Shown here: positions 1 through 8,847 of the stretch, one piece after another
How the letters are laid out: each line of letters starts with the position of its first letter
How positions within the stretch are numbered: the first letter of the stretch is position 1
Assembly: GCF_014207565.1 (NCBI RefSeq)
Contig: NZ_JACHGJ010000001.1
Span: forward strand, 868,001 to 932,000
Source of the DNA: Spirochaeta isovalerica
Lineage (GTDB): Bacteria > Spirochaetota > Spirochaetia > DSM-2461
Length of the DNA stretch: 64,000 bases
Direction: 5' to 3'
Program-made: the position numbers and the translations under genes
Notes under the pieces: model-generated
What the model was told of the DNA's origin: nothing
The model's database searches: none
Seen by the model: the letters and a program-made list of their open reading frames with translations, nothing else

Positions 1-2
1 CC

Positions 3-353
3 TACGGCGAGCTGGAAATAGCTCTCCTCGAAAAACTCAAATCCCGTTACACCTACCTTGAAATCCGGTCTTTTGTTGTAAAATACATTAATTTCCCTGA
101 CCTGGAACTCTATCGAACGGCAAAGGACATGTATGCCCAGATCCTCGAAAGACGGAAAAATGCGGAAATCGCCACAGAAAAATGGGCCATAGAATCCAAA
201 GTGAATCTCGATACAAAAATAGAGATTTTAACCAAATATGGGGAATTGTTGAGTAAATACCCGATTCTTGTTGATTATTTTGCCCTTGATCCCGAATCTC
301 AAGTCCTTGATATCAGCAACCTTAAAGATTTCAATTATGTTTCCGGTGAATAG
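3..353 (+). CDS. Hypothetical protein, C-terminal part (5' truncated by window edge)
   Basis: The reading frame is open from the first bases of the window to a TAG at 351-353, so this is the 3' end of a longer gene (at least 116 codons). The first ATG, at 129, is internal to the open frame. The visible part is rich in charged and helical residues and ends with a patch of Asp, Leu and Ile. I do not recognise the family. The next gene's ATG follows the stop codon directly, so the two are probably co-transcribed and translationally coupled. Confidence 0.6.
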   Translation, partial: YGELEIALLEKLKSRYTYLEIRSFVVKYINFPDLELYRTAKDMYAQILERRKNAEIATEKWAIESKVNLDTKIEILTKYGELLSKYPILVDYFALDPESQVLDISNLKDFNYVSGE

Positions 354-863
354 ATGGATTATTTCTTCAGTTTCAATAAAATGAAATATTTCAGAGAAAA
401 GAAACCCGATGGATGTATCCTCTGTCTTATATACGAAGGTTCCAAAGAAGTTGAAGATTTAACGGTCTACCGTTCCGGACTCGTCTCGGTTACTGTTAAC
501 CTATACCCCTATAATCCGGGACATCTTCTGGTATTCCCGAACCGCCATATTCAGGACGTCCGGGAGATGAGCGAACAGGAAGAAAGGGAGATGAGCCGGG
601 TTACGAAATTGACTCTTGATGTGCTGGATGATCTTTTCTCGCCCACAGCCTATAATATCGGCTTTAATATGGGTCTTGAAGCCGGCGGCTCAATTGATCA
701 TCTCCATCAGCATATCATTCCCCGTTACCCGAGAGAAATAGGTATAGCAGAACTGATCGGCGGAAAGAAAATACTTGTGGAAAGTCCCTACGACACAGCC
801 GTTAAACTGACCGAAGCCTTTAATTCTTTTCCATCTCAAGATTCTGTTTCAAAAGGTTGTTGA
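354..863 (+). CDS. HIT-family (histidine triad) nucleotide hydrolase/transferase
   Basis: A 169-residue protein with the histidine triad H116-L-H118-Q-H120 followed by hydrophobic residues, the catalytic signature of HIT proteins. The upstream YPYNPGHLLVFPNRH stretch is the usual HIT core strand, and Cys21 and Cys24 form a CxxC typical of Ap4A-phosphorylase-like members. The family hydrolyses or transfers nucleotidyl groups, for example from dinucleoside polyphosphates; the substrate here is unknown. The ATG abuts the TAG of the preceding gene. The 3' end overlaps the convergent gene at 820-2586 by 44 bp, which is a long antisense overlap. Confidence 0.9.
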   Translation: MDYFFSFNKMKYFREKKPDGCILCLIYEGSKEVEDLTVYRSGLVSVTVNLYPYNPGHLLVFPNRHIQDVREMSEQEEREMSRVTKLTLDVLDDLFSPTAYNIGFNMGLEAGGSIDHLHQHIIPRYPREIGIAELIGGKKILVESPYDTAVKLTEAFNSFPSQDSVSKGC

Positions 864-2586
864 GGTTAGAGACATCGCTTAAGAGAAGCTTAATCAATTC
901 CCGGAGGGAACGCTCTCTGTTGACTTGAGGATAAACCGAAGACAGCTGAAGGCGGATCAGATCCGCCGGACTAGAAATAACCCGTTCCAGCCCCTTCTGA
1001 ATATGATTGAGGATATCAAGCCCCGAGAAAATAATGCGCTCGGCTTCCAGATCCTTCTCTGAAATAAATCCTCTGTATTTTCTTTCCAGAGACGGGCTTT
1101 TTTTCAATTCGTTTTTTAATAAGGAAAAAGTCTTTCCGTCTTCATGATCGGGCATAAGGGAACGGTCAAAGGCACTTATCTCGCTACTGACTTTTTCCAC
1201 ATCTTTCTGCAGTTCGAGAATCCGCGATTGAAGCTGAGGGTTTTTAACAAGCACAGTTTTGTAAAGGACTTGAAAAACTTCAAGCACATTTCCCTTATAG
1301 TACTGGGCATAGAAATTATAGAGCAGCATGAGCGAAGAGATGTGTTTGAAATAAGGCAGGTTCAGAGTCCTGAAATCAAAATCTTTATACTCGCGGTACC
1401 CTTGAAGCTGATAAAGAGTGAAACCCAGAAAAATACGCTCGATCGACGAGTTGATATATTTTCGCTGAACTTCGTGGAAAACGGAAGTCAATGCGGAAAG
1501 CACTCTCAACTTGAGAGAAGAACTGTAAAATTCAAAAAAATCCGGCTTGGGAATCTTGAAGACCTGCTCGTAATAACTATCCTTTCTAATATATTTGATG
1601 ATATCTGCCAAAGGAGTTTTCTTCATGAACTCCTCAACACCGAGCTTTAGAGACTGAATGTCTTTTTTTATTATCTGAAGCCTGTCTTCGGAATTATCTC
1701 CTTCGTCACTTCTTTTTATCCTAAGATAGGCTCCGCTTACGGCATTAATATGCTCATCTGTCCAGTCTGTCATGGCAAAAAGATTGAGACAATACAAAAG
1801 CTGCTCCAGCCTTGAAATGACAAGAGAGAAATCCGTATTCCTGAAATCGGGCGATCTGAATTCGACGAGGTCCGCCATGGAGCATCCGAATGCGGACAAA
1901 AGATTTTTAAAAGGGTATACAACGAGAAACTTACCGAAATAAAAGGGCAGAAAATACTCATTAATATCCTCTATGTTTTTCAGAGGAATGGAATTGAGAA
2001 ATTCATTCATCCGGCTGATGAGTTTTTTTCTAATCTGATTTCTGTCTCCAGTCGAAGCGAATATGGCATCCATTTCTTCCATTGAAACAAAATCATAAAT
2101 ATCGCTTTTTCCGGAATGGATAGATTCCCTTATAAAAGTGGAATAGAGTATTTCGATAAATTCCGTATCAAGCCAGATTTCTTTGAACATTCTCCGTAGC
2201 GGAGCAATGAGAACGTAAAGGGCGTAAATTTCTCTGGCCAGCCGTCCTGTCAGCTTAGTCTCTTCACCGGCAAAGTAGGATCCACCTGAAGTATTGTCCA
2301 ATTTTTTTTTCAGATGCTTCAAGGATCTTCTGAGATAGAACTCCACAGGACTTCTTCCTGTGAAAAAGGAATAAAGACGGATAATAAAACGCTCGAACCA
2401 TCCGCTTAAATTGATATCTCTTCTGACCTTTTTTTCAACTTCCTCCTGGGAGAACTCTTTTCTTTTAAAGTCTTCCGAGCTCTCATGAAGCTTCAAACTC
2501 TTGCTTATCTTTTTCAGAAGAGACTTTCTTTCCTCCACGGGAAGTTCCGCAGCCAGCTGATCAAAAACAGTATTCATACTTTCCAT
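820..2586 (-). CDS. Large helical spirochaete protein of unknown function
   Basis: A 588-residue protein with no signal peptide and no clear membrane segment. It is mostly charged and helical, with coiled-coil-like stretches near the C-terminus. From memory it resembles a spirochaete-restricted family of unknown function (possibly DUF5312), but I cannot verify this. It starts 5 bp after the stop codon of the thiamine pyrophosphokinase gene, so the two form an operon. Its last 44 bp overlap the HIT gene tail-to-tail. Confidence 0.75.
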   Translation of the reverse strand: MESMNTVFDQLAAELPVEERKSLLKKISKSLKLHESSEDFKRKEFSQEEVEKKVRRDINLSGWFERFIIRLYSFFTGRSPVEFYLRRSLKHLKKKLDNTSGGSYFAGEETKLTGRLAREIYALYVLIAPLRRMFKEIWLDTEFIEILYSTFIRESIHSGKSDIYDFVSMEEMDAIFASTGDRNQIRKKLISRMNEFLNSIPLKNIEDINEYFLPFYFGKFLVVYPFKNLLSAFGCSMADLVEFRSPDFRNTDFSLVISRLEQLLYCLNLFAMTDWTDEHINAVSGAYLRIKRSDEGDNSEDRLQIIKKDIQSLKLGVEEFMKKTPLADIIKYIRKDSYYEQVFKIPKPDFFEFYSSSLKLRVLSALTSVFHEVQRKYINSSIERIFLGFTLYQLQGYREYKDFDFRTLNLPYFKHISSLMLLYNFYAQYYKGNVLEVFQVLYKTVLVKNPQLQSRILELQKDVEKVSSEISAFDRSLMPDHEDGKTFSLLKNELKKSPSLERKYRGFISEKDLEAERIIFSGLDILNHIQKGLERVISSPADLIRLQLSSVYPQVNRERSLRELIKLLLSDVSNLNNLLKQNLEMEKN

Positions 2587-2591
2587 CAGAT

Positions 2592-3218
2592 TTAATTGTC
2601 ATCCAGGGGGATAATCATTACCAGTTTTCCACTTTTCATATCAATTTTAACAGTCCTTTCGGAAGAGACATTGCTGATTCCCCCGTCTCCAGGATTCCAT
2701 TCCAGTTCATCAAGCGGCCACTTGAGTCCCGAGCTGGTCATTGAACATAACTGACCTGTAACAGGAAATAGAGAAATAACAGTATTTATTTTAAGATTAA
2801 TACAAAAACTCCCTTTAACAAGGAAAATCTTTTCATTATCCGTGATCCAGCGGACAGGAGCCCTTTCCCTGAAAAAAAGAGAATAGATAGCAATCAGATG
2901 ATCGAGACGTCCACCTCCCCCGCCGATGACGACAACAGATGTGCAGCCTTTTTCGTAGAGATGATTAATTGCCAGTTCCGTGTCCGTATAGTCCTTATCT
3001 TCCGGATAGAGCAAAATTTTGCTCCTGTGAAATTTTTCCAGAATCTTCCTATTGCTGATCGAATCCATATCTCCGACGATGAGATCCGGTTCATATCCGT
3101 ATGACAAAAGAGTATCAAGTCCAGAATCGGCAGCAACAATCATGTCTGCGTCATCCAGTTCGTTTTTAATTATTCCCAGAGAAGGAGCTTGCCCTCCCGT
3201 TACAACAATTCCCAGCAT
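2592..3218 (-). CDS. thiN: Thiamine pyrophosphokinase
   Basis: A 208-residue protein that transfers pyrophosphate from ATP to thiamine, giving thiamine diphosphate. The N-terminus has the family order: a Rossmann-like start with VVTGGQAP, then ADSGLDTL, then PDLIVGDMDSIS, with the GDMDS acidic motif that binds metal and nucleotide. EDKDYTDTELA follows, the second acidic motif. The length is normal. No thiamine biosynthesis genes are nearby, which fits a salvage role. The start lacks a Shine-Dalgarno sequence, but a TAAAAT hexamer at 3226-3231 ends 7 nt before the ATG (possible leaderless mRNA; the -35 is poor). Confidence 0.92.
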   Translation of the reverse strand: MLGIVVTGGQAPSLGIIKNELDDADMIVAADSGLDTLLSYGYEPDLIVGDMDSISNRKILEKFHRSKILLYPEDKDYTDTELAINHLYEKGCTSVVVIGGGGGRLDHLIAIYSLFFRERAPVRWITDNEKIFLVKGSFCINLKINTVISLFPVTGQLCSMTSSGLKWPLDELEWNPGDGGISNVSSERTVKIDMKSGKLVMIIPLDDN

Positions 3219-3254
3219 AAAAACTATTTTACAGTAAAAAAATTCTTTTTTCTA

Positions 3255-3281
3255 TTAAGCATTTTTTTTATCTGTCGAGAA
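3255..3281 (+). promoter_or_regulatory. Sigma-28 (FliA)-like promoter of flaB
   Basis: TTAA at 3255-3258, a 15-nt spacer, and GTCGAGAA at 3274-3281, against the flagellar sigma-28 consensus TAAA-N15-GCCGATAA (9 of 12 positions, exact spacing). It lies about 50 bp before the flagellin start codon. Class-3 flagellin genes are commonly sigma-28 controlled, so position and match agree. Confidence 0.6.
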
Positions 3282-3329
3282 TGAAGAGTGTTGGACAAGG
3301 ATGTCCATGTAATATCCAAGGAGGATTAA

Positions 3330-4190
3330 ATGATTATTAATCACAACATGAGCGCAATGAATGCTCAGAGAAATCTCGGAATCTCAACCGGCAGTATCAG
3401 CAGCAACATGGCTAAACTCTCATCGGGAATGAGAATCAACAAAGCCGGAGATGATGCTTCAGGTCTGGCCGTTTCCGAAAAAATGAGATCCCAGATCCGT
3501 GGTCTGAATCAGGCTTCGGATAACGCGGCTAACGGCGTTTCTTTTATCCAGGCAACAGAAGGGAGCCTGCAGGAAACTACGGATATCATCCAGAGAATCA
3601 GAGAACTGGCCATCCAGGCTTCCAACGGTATCTATTCTTCGGAAGATAGAATGCAGATCCAGGTTGAAGTGTCCCAGCTTGTAGACGAGGTGGACAGAAT
3701 TGCTTCTCACGCCCAGTTCAACGGTATGAATATGCTGACTGGACGGTTCGCAAGAGATACTGGTGAAAACACTGTTACCGGGTCTATGTGGTTCCATATC
3801 GGTGCCAATATGGACCAGAGAGAAAGAGTTTTTATCCAGACAATGACATCCGGTTCTCTCGGTCTCAGACAGGTGGGATCAGGAAACATCATGTCTATCT
3901 CTACAGCTGATCAGGCTAATAGAAACATCGGTGTTCTCGACGGAGCCCTCCGCATGGTCAACAAGCAGAGAGCTGACCTTGGAGCCTACCAGAACAGACT
4001 GGAAATGGCGATAAAAGGTATTGATGTAAGTGCTGAAAACATGCAGGCTGCCGAGTCAACCATCAGAGATACTGATATGGCTGCCGAAATGGTAGATTTC
4101 ACAAAGAACCAGATTCTCAGCCAGGCAGGAAATGCCATGTTAGCACAGGCCAACCAGCAGGGACAGATGGTAATGCAGCTTCTCCAGTAG
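3330..4190 (+). CDS. flaB: Periplasmic flagellar filament core protein (flagellin FlaB)
   Basis: A 286-residue flagellin. The N-terminus ([17 protein letters not shown]) and the C-terminus ([19 protein letters not shown]) are the conserved D0 coiled-coil ends, and the D1 segments ([18 protein letters not shown] near 30-48) are also conserved. There is no long variable D2/D3 domain, as expected for the short core flagellins of spirochaetes, which polymerise in the periplasm. A strong AAGGAGG ribosome-binding site precedes the ATG by 6 nt. The gene is monocistronic, with a sigma-28-like promoter upstream and a strong terminator downstream. Confidence 0.97.
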   Translation: MIINHNMSAMNAQRNLGISTGSISSNMAKLSSGMRINKAGDDASGLAVSEKMRSQIRGLNQASDNAANGVSFIQATEGSLQETTDIIQRIRELAIQASNGIYSSEDRMQIQVEVSQLVDEVDRIASHAQFNGMNMLTGRFARDTGENTVTGSMWFHIGANMDQRERVFIQTMTSGSLGLRQVGSGNIMSISTADQANRNIGVLDGALRMVNKQRADLGAYQNRLEMAIKGIDVSAENMQAAESTIRDTDMAAEMVDFTKNQILSQAGNAMLAQANQQGQMVMQLLQ

Positions 4191-4210
4191 TTTCAGAGAT
4201 GAATACGCTG

Positions 4211-4242
4211 AAAAAATGCAGTCTTCGGGCTGCATTTTTTTT
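4211..4242 (+). terminator. Intrinsic terminator after flaB
   Basis: GCAGTC and GGCTGC pair around a UUCG tetraloop, extended by flanking A and T runs into a longer stem, then a run of eight T. It lies 20 bp after the flaB stop. The C(UUCG)G loop is exceptionally stable, which suits a highly expressed gene. Confidence 0.9.
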
Positions 4243-4256
4243 ATCCCCGCCTGCCC

Positions 4257-4285
4257 TTGACTATATATAAATATAGACGTAGTTT
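4257..4285 (+). promoter_or_regulatory. Possible sigma-70 promoter of cca (leaderless arrangement)
   Basis: TTGACT at 4257-4262, a 17-nt spacer and a weak TAGTTT at 4280-4285. The ATG of cca starts 8 nt after the -10 hexamer and there is no Shine-Dalgarno sequence. The -35 is good and the -10 is poor. Confidence 0.35.
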
Positions 4286-4293
4286 TTCACAAT

Positions 4294-5661
4294 ATGACAA
4301 TTCGCGTATCTGAAGATTTAAAAAAAATTGCCTCGATTCTCAATGAAAAAGGGTTCAGCTGTTACCTCGTGGGAGGAGCTGTAAGAAATCAGCTTCTCGG
4401 TATAGAAGAGAAAGATTACGACCTGGCTACCGATGCCCTGCCTGACGACATTATCAGAATCTTCCGCAAGGTCATTCCCACAGGAATCAAGCACGGGACG
4501 GTAACAGTCTTATTTAAAGGCGAAGCCTATGAAGTTACGACATTCAGAGTTGATGGAAAATACACTGACGGCAGACGGCCGGACTCGATAAGCTATACTT
4601 CAGATATCAATGAGGATTTAAAAAGACGGGATTTCACAATCAATTCCATAGCTTATGATATTCTCAACGAAAAGCTCATTGACCCTAACAACGGGCTCTC
4701 CGATCTTGATAAAAAAACAATAAGAGCTATAGGGAATCCCGATGAGAGGTTTCAGGAAGACGGTCTACGCCCTCTTCGCGCCTGTCGTTTTGCAGCTCAA
4801 CTGAATTTTGATTTAGAAAATGAAACTTTCAAAGCAATCGGCAGAAATCTGGACAAATTCCGAATCGTATCAAAAGAACGCATTTATGACGAACTGGTGA
4901 AAACCATGAAAGCCCGGAAACCATCTACAACATTCCGTCTATTGCTGGAATCCGGATTACTGGAGATTATTTCGCCGGATCTGACAGCCTGTTCCGGCCT
5001 GGAGCAAAGAGAAAAGCACAAACTTGATGTTTTCGAGCACCTGATAACGACATGCGACTATTGTCCGCAAAATGACATTGATCTGAGATTTGCCGGATTG
5101 TTCCACGATATCGGAAAAAAAGATGCTCTTGTTTTTAATAGCGAGGGAATTCCCACTTTTCACAATCACGAAATCCATTCAGCCCGCAAAGCTGTAAAAA
5201 TTATGAAAAATCTGAAATTCCCGAACAAATCCATTCAAAGAATTGAGCACCTGATAAGACATCATATGTTCAACTACGAGTCGATATGGACCGATGCGGG
5301 AGTTCGTCGGTTTATTGCCAGAGTCGGCCTTGATCAAATTGACGATCTGCTAACACTCCAGAAAGCCGATATGGCTTCCATGTGGACGTCGGATGAGGAT
5401 TATGATCTGTTAAAAGAATTAAAAAACCGGATCGACAATCTGACAGAAAAAAATCAGGCTTTTACAATTAAAAGCTTGAATATAAATGGTAACGATTTAT
5501 TTATGGATGGGGGAATTCCCAGAAGTCCGGTAATGGGACAGATTCTGGAAAGCTTATTAGAGCTTGTATTGGAAAATCCCGATTACAATGACAGAGATTT
5601 TCTCCTGGCCAGGGCCAGAGAGATTTACGAAAATTATACGGAATCCGTAGAGGAAAGATAG
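4294..5661 (+). CDS. cca: CCA-adding tRNA nucleotidyltransferase
   Basis: A 455-residue enzyme that adds or repairs the 3' CCA end of tRNAs. The N-terminal nucleotidyltransferase head has YLVGGAVRN and DYDLATDA (catalytic Asp pair). This is followed by RRDFTINSIAYD and the RPLRACRFAAQ arginine-rich motif of class II enzymes. An HD domain follows near residue 270 (FAGLFHDIGKK, HNHE). The gene is consistent with the tRNA-Val in this window, which does not encode CCA. There is no ribosome-binding site. Its 3' end overlaps rnc tail-to-tail by 28 bp. Confidence 0.93.
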   Translation: MTIRVSEDLKKIASILNEKGFSCYLVGGAVRNQLLGIEEKDYDLATDALPDDIIRIFRKVIPTGIKHGTVTVLFKGEAYEVTTFRVDGKYTDGRRPDSISYTSDINEDLKRRDFTINSIAYDILNEKLIDPNNGLSDLDKKTIRAIGNPDERFQEDGLRPLRACRFAAQLNFDLENETFKAIGRNLDKFRIVSKERIYDELVKTMKARKPSTTFRLLLESGLLEIISPDLTACSGLEQREKHKLDVFEHLITTCDYCPQNDIDLRFAGLFHDIGKKDALVFNSEGIPTFHNHEIHSARKAVKIMKNLKFPNKSIQRIEHLIRHHMFNYESIWTDAGVRRFIARVGLDQIDDLLTLQKADMASMWTSDEDYDLLKELKNRIDNLTEKNQAFTIKSLNINGNDLFMDGGIPRSPVMGQILESLLELVLENPDYNDRDFLLARAREIYENYTESVEER

Positions 5662-6389
5662 GCAAAAGCTTCTTCAGCTGCCTGCTGTTCAGCTTCTTTT
5701 TTATTCTTGCCTTCCCCGGGACCGAATGTTCTTCCGTTTACCGAAACTTCCATCCAGAATGTTTTGTCATGATCGGGACCGGATTTCTTGACTAAAGTGT
5801 ATTTGGGATAGATATGATATTTCTTCTGAACGTATTCCTGGAGCATAGTTTTGTAATCTTTTTTATGTCTGTTCTCCAGGACTTTATCGATTTGCGGAAC
5901 GAGAAAGCGCAGAACGAATTTACTGACTTCCCGGTATCCGGTATCGAGGTAGTAGGCGCCGATGATGGCTTCCATACAATCAGCCAGGATAGCTTTCTTC
6001 TGCCGTCCTCCTGAGTTTTCCTCACCTTTTCCGATGAGAAGATATTTATCTACATCTATTGAACGGGCAATGCTGTCAAGACTTTCCTCACTGACGACAA
6101 ATGACTTTACTTTCGCCAGATAACCTTCCACCCTATCGGGTAGTCTGTTAAACAAATAATCAGCTGTGACCATGCCGAGAACAGAATCACCGAGGAATTC
6201 AAGTTTTTCATTATTCTCTATTTTTTGAGAGTATTCGTTCGAATAGGAGCGGTGTATAAAAGCAAGGTTCAAAAGATCAACTCTTTTGAACCTTATGCCT
6301 GCCTGTTTTTCAAAAAGACGAAGCTCAGCTCGTCTTTTTGATGACACAATAGGTGTCTTAACAGGAATGTTTTTCTTAATTGGATTCAC
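5634..6389 (-). CDS. rnc: Ribonuclease III
   Basis: A 251-residue double-stranded RNA endonuclease. The catalytic signature NEKLEFLGDSVLG is near residues 60-72, and the second acidic site (ADCMEAIIGAYYLD) is near 140. A C-terminal dsRNA-binding domain follows (KTMLQEYVQKK to KKEAEQQAAEEAF). The start codon is GTG at 6387-6389, 8 bp after the acpP stop. It is the last gene of rpmF-acpP-rnc, a common bacterial arrangement. An N-terminal basic extension of about 25 residues precedes the RNase domain. Confidence 0.95.
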   Translation of the reverse strand: MNPIKKNIPVKTPIVSSKRRAELRLFEKQAGIRFKRVDLLNLAFIHRSYSNEYSQKIENNEKLEFLGDSVLGMVTADYLFNRLPDRVEGYLAKVKSFVVSEESLDSIARSIDVDKYLLIGKGEENSGGRQKKAILADCMEAIIGAYYLDTGYREVSKFVLRFLVPQIDKVLENRHKKDYKTMLQEYVQKKYHIYPKYTLVKKSGPDHDKTFWMEVSVNGRTFGPGEGKNKKEAEQQAAEEAFAYLSSTDSV

Positions 6390-6397
6390 AAGGTAAA

Positions 6398-6637
6398 TTA
6401 TTTACTTTTTTCAGCCTTGATAAAATCTAATGCATCAGAAACTTTTTCAAACTCTGTTGCTCTCTCATCAGGAACGGAAACGCCCATTTCTGAATCGATA
6501 GCATAAAGAAGCTCATATGTGTCGAGACTGTCGGCACCGAGATCTTCTCTGAATCTGGAATCAAGAGTGATTTTCTCCATGTCCACTTCCAGTTTGTCTG
6601 CAATAAGACCTTTCAACTGTTCAAATAATTCGTCCAT
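6398..6637 (-). CDS. acpP: Acyl carrier protein
   Basis: A 79-residue acidic protein carrying the phosphopantetheine attachment site in GADSLDTYEL (Ser of DSL). It shuttles acyl chains for fatty-acid synthesis. AAGGAG lies 6 nt before the ATG. It sits between rpmF and rnc in one operon. The attached 4'-phosphopantetheine derives from coenzyme A, and coaD is directly upstream of rpmF. Confidence 0.97.
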   Translation of the reverse strand: MDELFEQLKGLIADKLEVDMEKITLDSRFREDLGADSLDTYELLYAIDSEMGVSVPDERATEFEKVSDALDFIKAEKSK

Positions 6638-6659
6638 TCAACAACTCCTTGTAGGATTA

Positions 6660-6848
6660 TTAAGCCATCTCGTCAAGCTCGATAACCTGTTTCCCTCTAT
6701 AAAAACCACATTTGGGGCATACTCTGTGACGCATAATTTTGTTGCCACAGTTTGTGCACGATACAAGAGTGTCAACACCCATTTTCATGTTGATGGATCT
6801 TCTTCTCCTGCTTCTGGCTTTCGATGTTTTATATTTAGGTACTGCCAT
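6660..6848 (-). CDS. rpmF: 50S ribosomal protein L32
   Basis: A 62-residue protein starting MAVPKYKTSKARSRRRRS, with the Cys4 zinc-binding pattern CTNCG and CPKCG in the middle. This is the zinc-retaining (C+) form of L32. The basic N-terminus and the length are standard. It is followed 22 bp later by acpP. Confidence 0.97.
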   Translation of the reverse strand: MAVPKYKTSKARSRRRRSINMKMGVDTLVSCTNCGNKIMRHRVCPKCGFYRGKQVIELDEMA

Positions 6849-6905
6849 CTCTTACCTCACTTCGCAGTATATCGGAGACTAAAATAACGCATCGGCTATA
6901 TTTTG

Positions 6906-7388
6906 TCAATAACCGCCGGTTTTTCTCTTTAAAAGTTTCTCCACGTGAGCGGGAACCATCCCAGAGATATCAGCGTGAAAATTCAGAAGCTCCTTTATCG
7001 ATGAAGACCGCAATACAAAATACTTGGGATCTGTGGGTAAAAAAATCGTTTCGATTGATGATTTTAACTGTTTATTCATCATGGAAAGTTCAAATTCATA
7101 GCCGAAATCCGCCACATTCCGAATACCTCTGAGGATAACTTTGATGTCGTTTTCCACAGCATAATCGACTATGAGCTTATTACACAACGTTACTTTTACA
7201 CCTGACAGGTCCTTAACTGATTCACTGAGCAGCTCCATTCGCTCCTCAGGCGTCAGCAGCGGCATTTTATTCGTGTTGACAGCTATAACCACATCCAGCG
7301 TATCAAAGAGCGCCGCTCCCCTTTTAATAAGATTGATATGCCCTTTAGTCGGGGGATCGAAAGTTCCGGGAAATACTGCTTTTACCAT
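6906..7388 (-). CDS. coaD: Phosphopantetheine adenylyltransferase
   Basis: A 160-residue enzyme that adenylates 4'-phosphopantetheine in coenzyme A synthesis. It starts MVKAVFPGTFDPPTKGHINLI, containing the nucleotidyltransferase TxGH motif (TKGH). The conserved RGIRNVADFGYEFELSMMN and FVLRSSSIKEL segments follow. The frame is open much further upstream, but family length and start fix the ATG at 7388. There is no Shine-Dalgarno sequence, and a near-consensus promoter ends 7 nt upstream. Confidence 0.95.
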   Translation of the reverse strand: MVKAVFPGTFDPPTKGHINLIKRGAALFDTLDVVIAVNTNKMPLLTPEERMELLSESVKDLSGVKVTLCNKLIVDYAVENDIKVILRGIRNVADFGYEFELSMMNKQLKSSIETIFLPTDPKYFVLRSSSIKELLNFHADISGMVPAHVEKLLKRKTGGY

Positions 7389-7395
7389 AAAAAGC

Positions 7396-7424
7396 ACTAT
7401 ATTTAAAAAAAAGGAAAGGGTCAA
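7396..7424 (-). promoter_or_regulatory. Sigma-70 promoter of coaD, leaderless arrangement
   Basis: Read on the minus strand: TTGACC (7419-7424), a 17-nt spacer and TATAGT (7396-7401). The ATG begins 7 nt after the -10, so transcription would start at or beside the start codon. Confidence 0.6.
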
Positions 7425-7430
7425 ATTGTT

Positions 7431-7459
7431 TTGACTTTTAAGCAATGAAATTATAGACT
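7431..7459 (+). promoter_or_regulatory. Possible promoter of the lipoprotein gene
   Basis: TTGACT at 7431-7436 and, 17 nt later, TAGACT at 7454-7459. It is divergent from and interleaved with the coaD promoter region. The downstream ATG at 7465 or 7471 has no Shine-Dalgarno sequence. Confidence 0.35.
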
Positions 7460-7464
7460 TCTCT

Positions 7465-8043
7465 ATGTATATGAAAAAGATAATTTTACTCACAGTGTTT
7501 TTACCGGCTCTTTTTTCCTGCAAAACAACAGAACCTCTTCCCGTTGTACCTGAACCGCAGGAAGTTGTAGTCCAGGAGGATTCCGTACCGGTAGCAGAAC
7601 CGGCGGCGGAAGAAGCGGAAGTTGTCATACCCGAAGAACAGGTGGCAACTGAAAACGATGTAATGGTTGTTTCCGAAGATCTATACAACAGGACTTTTGA
7701 CGAGATAGAAAACCTCATCGATGAGCTGACAAAACTCATCAGAAAGAAAAATTTTAACGGTTGGAAGAATTTTCTCTCAGAAAAGTACATAGAAAAGGTA
7801 GGAAGTGCCGAATATCTAAGAGAGGTCTCAGAAAGTCCCAGCTTAAAAGATATTGTCGAGCTGAAGTCTTTAAGGGATTATTTTCAGTGGGTTGTCGTTC
7901 CGAGCAGAGCAAGCGCCAGACTGGATGAAATCATCTTCAAAGATGAAACCCATGTTACAGCCTATATGTACATTGATGAGAATCCGACGATTCTCTTTCA
8001 GTTTGAATTAATTGATGGTGAATGGGCCGTAACTGTTTGGTAG
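7465..8043 (+). CDS. Spirochaete lipoprotein of unknown function
   Basis: A 192-residue protein with a short lipoprotein signal (KKIILLTVF, lipobox ALFSC, acylated Cys near residue 19). An acidic, Pro/Val/Glu-rich linker of about 45 residues follows, then a folded C-terminal domain that includes NGWKNFLSEKYIEK and ends in a strand-rich FELIDGEWAVTVW. This end looks like a small alpha/beta domain that follows a helical stretch; the family is not recognised. An alternative start is the ATG at 7471 (MKKII), giving a more usual signal peptide. Confidence 0.8.
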   Translation: MYMKKIILLTVFLPALFSCKTTEPLPVVPEPQEVVVQEDSVPVAEPAAEEAEVVIPEEQVATENDVMVVSEDLYNRTFDEIENLIDELTKLIRKKNFNGWKNFLSEKYIEKVGSAEYLREVSESPSLKDIVELKSLRDYFQWVVVPSRASARLDEIIFKDETHVTAYMYIDENPTILFQFELIDGEWAVTVW

Positions 8044-8105
8044 CCAGTGTTTGCTAATATTCCTTCTTGGAATTACAATTAATGCATTAAGTAAAGGGGT
8101 ATTTT

Positions 8106-8816
8106 ATGAACATCAGAAAAAAGGCAGCTGCTTTAGCCGGTGCTTTCCTGTTCCTGACCGTTTTGGGAGCACAGGATAATTCTTCAGAACAGACGATTGA
8201 AGACGTTTACCTGAAGAGCACAGTCAAGGCACAGATCATCAGAAGCCAGGCTGAATCTCCCGATCGCGACATGAAGATTATAGCCATACAGGACATCGAA
8301 GAGATGATTCAGAATGGGGAAGTCGATGAGAACAGTATAGAAATAATCGATATTTTAAGCGATCTTTCTTCTGAAGGGATCGACAAAAAAGTCGTTGAGG
8401 GCGGAAGAGTCGTCAACAATTTTTCAATGGTCAGAAAAGAAGCTGTGCGGATTCTTGGTGAAATCGGCGGTGATACAGCCCGAGACATGATTCTGAATAT
8501 TTTTAAAAATGAAAACGAGACAATGGTTCTGACTGAAGCCGTTCTGGCTCTATCAAAAACCGGTTTGGATGAAAATGGAGAAGTTCTGGATCTCATAAGC
8601 TGGACTATGCATTCACAAACCGCCGTTACGAAAGACAATACTTTTGCAAATGCATCTTTATCGGCTATTCAGAAATTGGCAAATGACAATAATGGCCTCG
8701 AAGATGAAAAGGTATTCAGAGAAATCGCTGCTATTGCCGATCCGAGAAACGGTTATATAACAGTCGTTAGAATGAAAGCTCTTCAATTACTTGATGAACT
8801 TCAATCTTATTACTGA
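8106..8816 (+). CDS. Exported helical-repeat (HEAT-like) protein
   Basis: A 236-residue protein with a signal peptide (basic start, ALAGAFLFLTVLGA, predicted cleavage before QDN). The mature part is a series of paired helices of about 35 residues. One example is MVRKEAVRILGEIGGDTARDMILNIF, which carries the Ala/Leu pattern and the GD turn of HEAT/PBS-lyase-type repeats. A periplasmic scaffold role is inferred. AAGGGG lies 8 nt before the ATG. It is followed by a strong bidirectional terminator. Confidence 0.8.
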   Translation: MNIRKKAAALAGAFLFLTVLGAQDNSSEQTIEDVYLKSTVKAQIIRSQAESPDRDMKIIAIQDIEEMIQNGEVDENSIEIIDILSDLSSEGIDKKVVEGGRVVNNFSMVRKEAVRILGEIGGDTARDMILNIFKNENETMVLTEAVLALSKTGLDENGEVLDLISWTMHSQTAVTKDNTFANASLSAIQKLANDNNGLEDEKVFREIAAIADPRNGYITVVRMKALQLLDELQSYY

Positions 8817-8847
8817 TACTGTCCCCTTTCACTAATGATTAGGATAT

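Noticed and set aside
7389-7790. N-terminal extension of coaD (134 extra residues)
   Set aside because: The extension is Ser/Thr-rich, unlike any CoaD, and is the antisense of the lipoprotein gene. Family length fixes the start at 7388.
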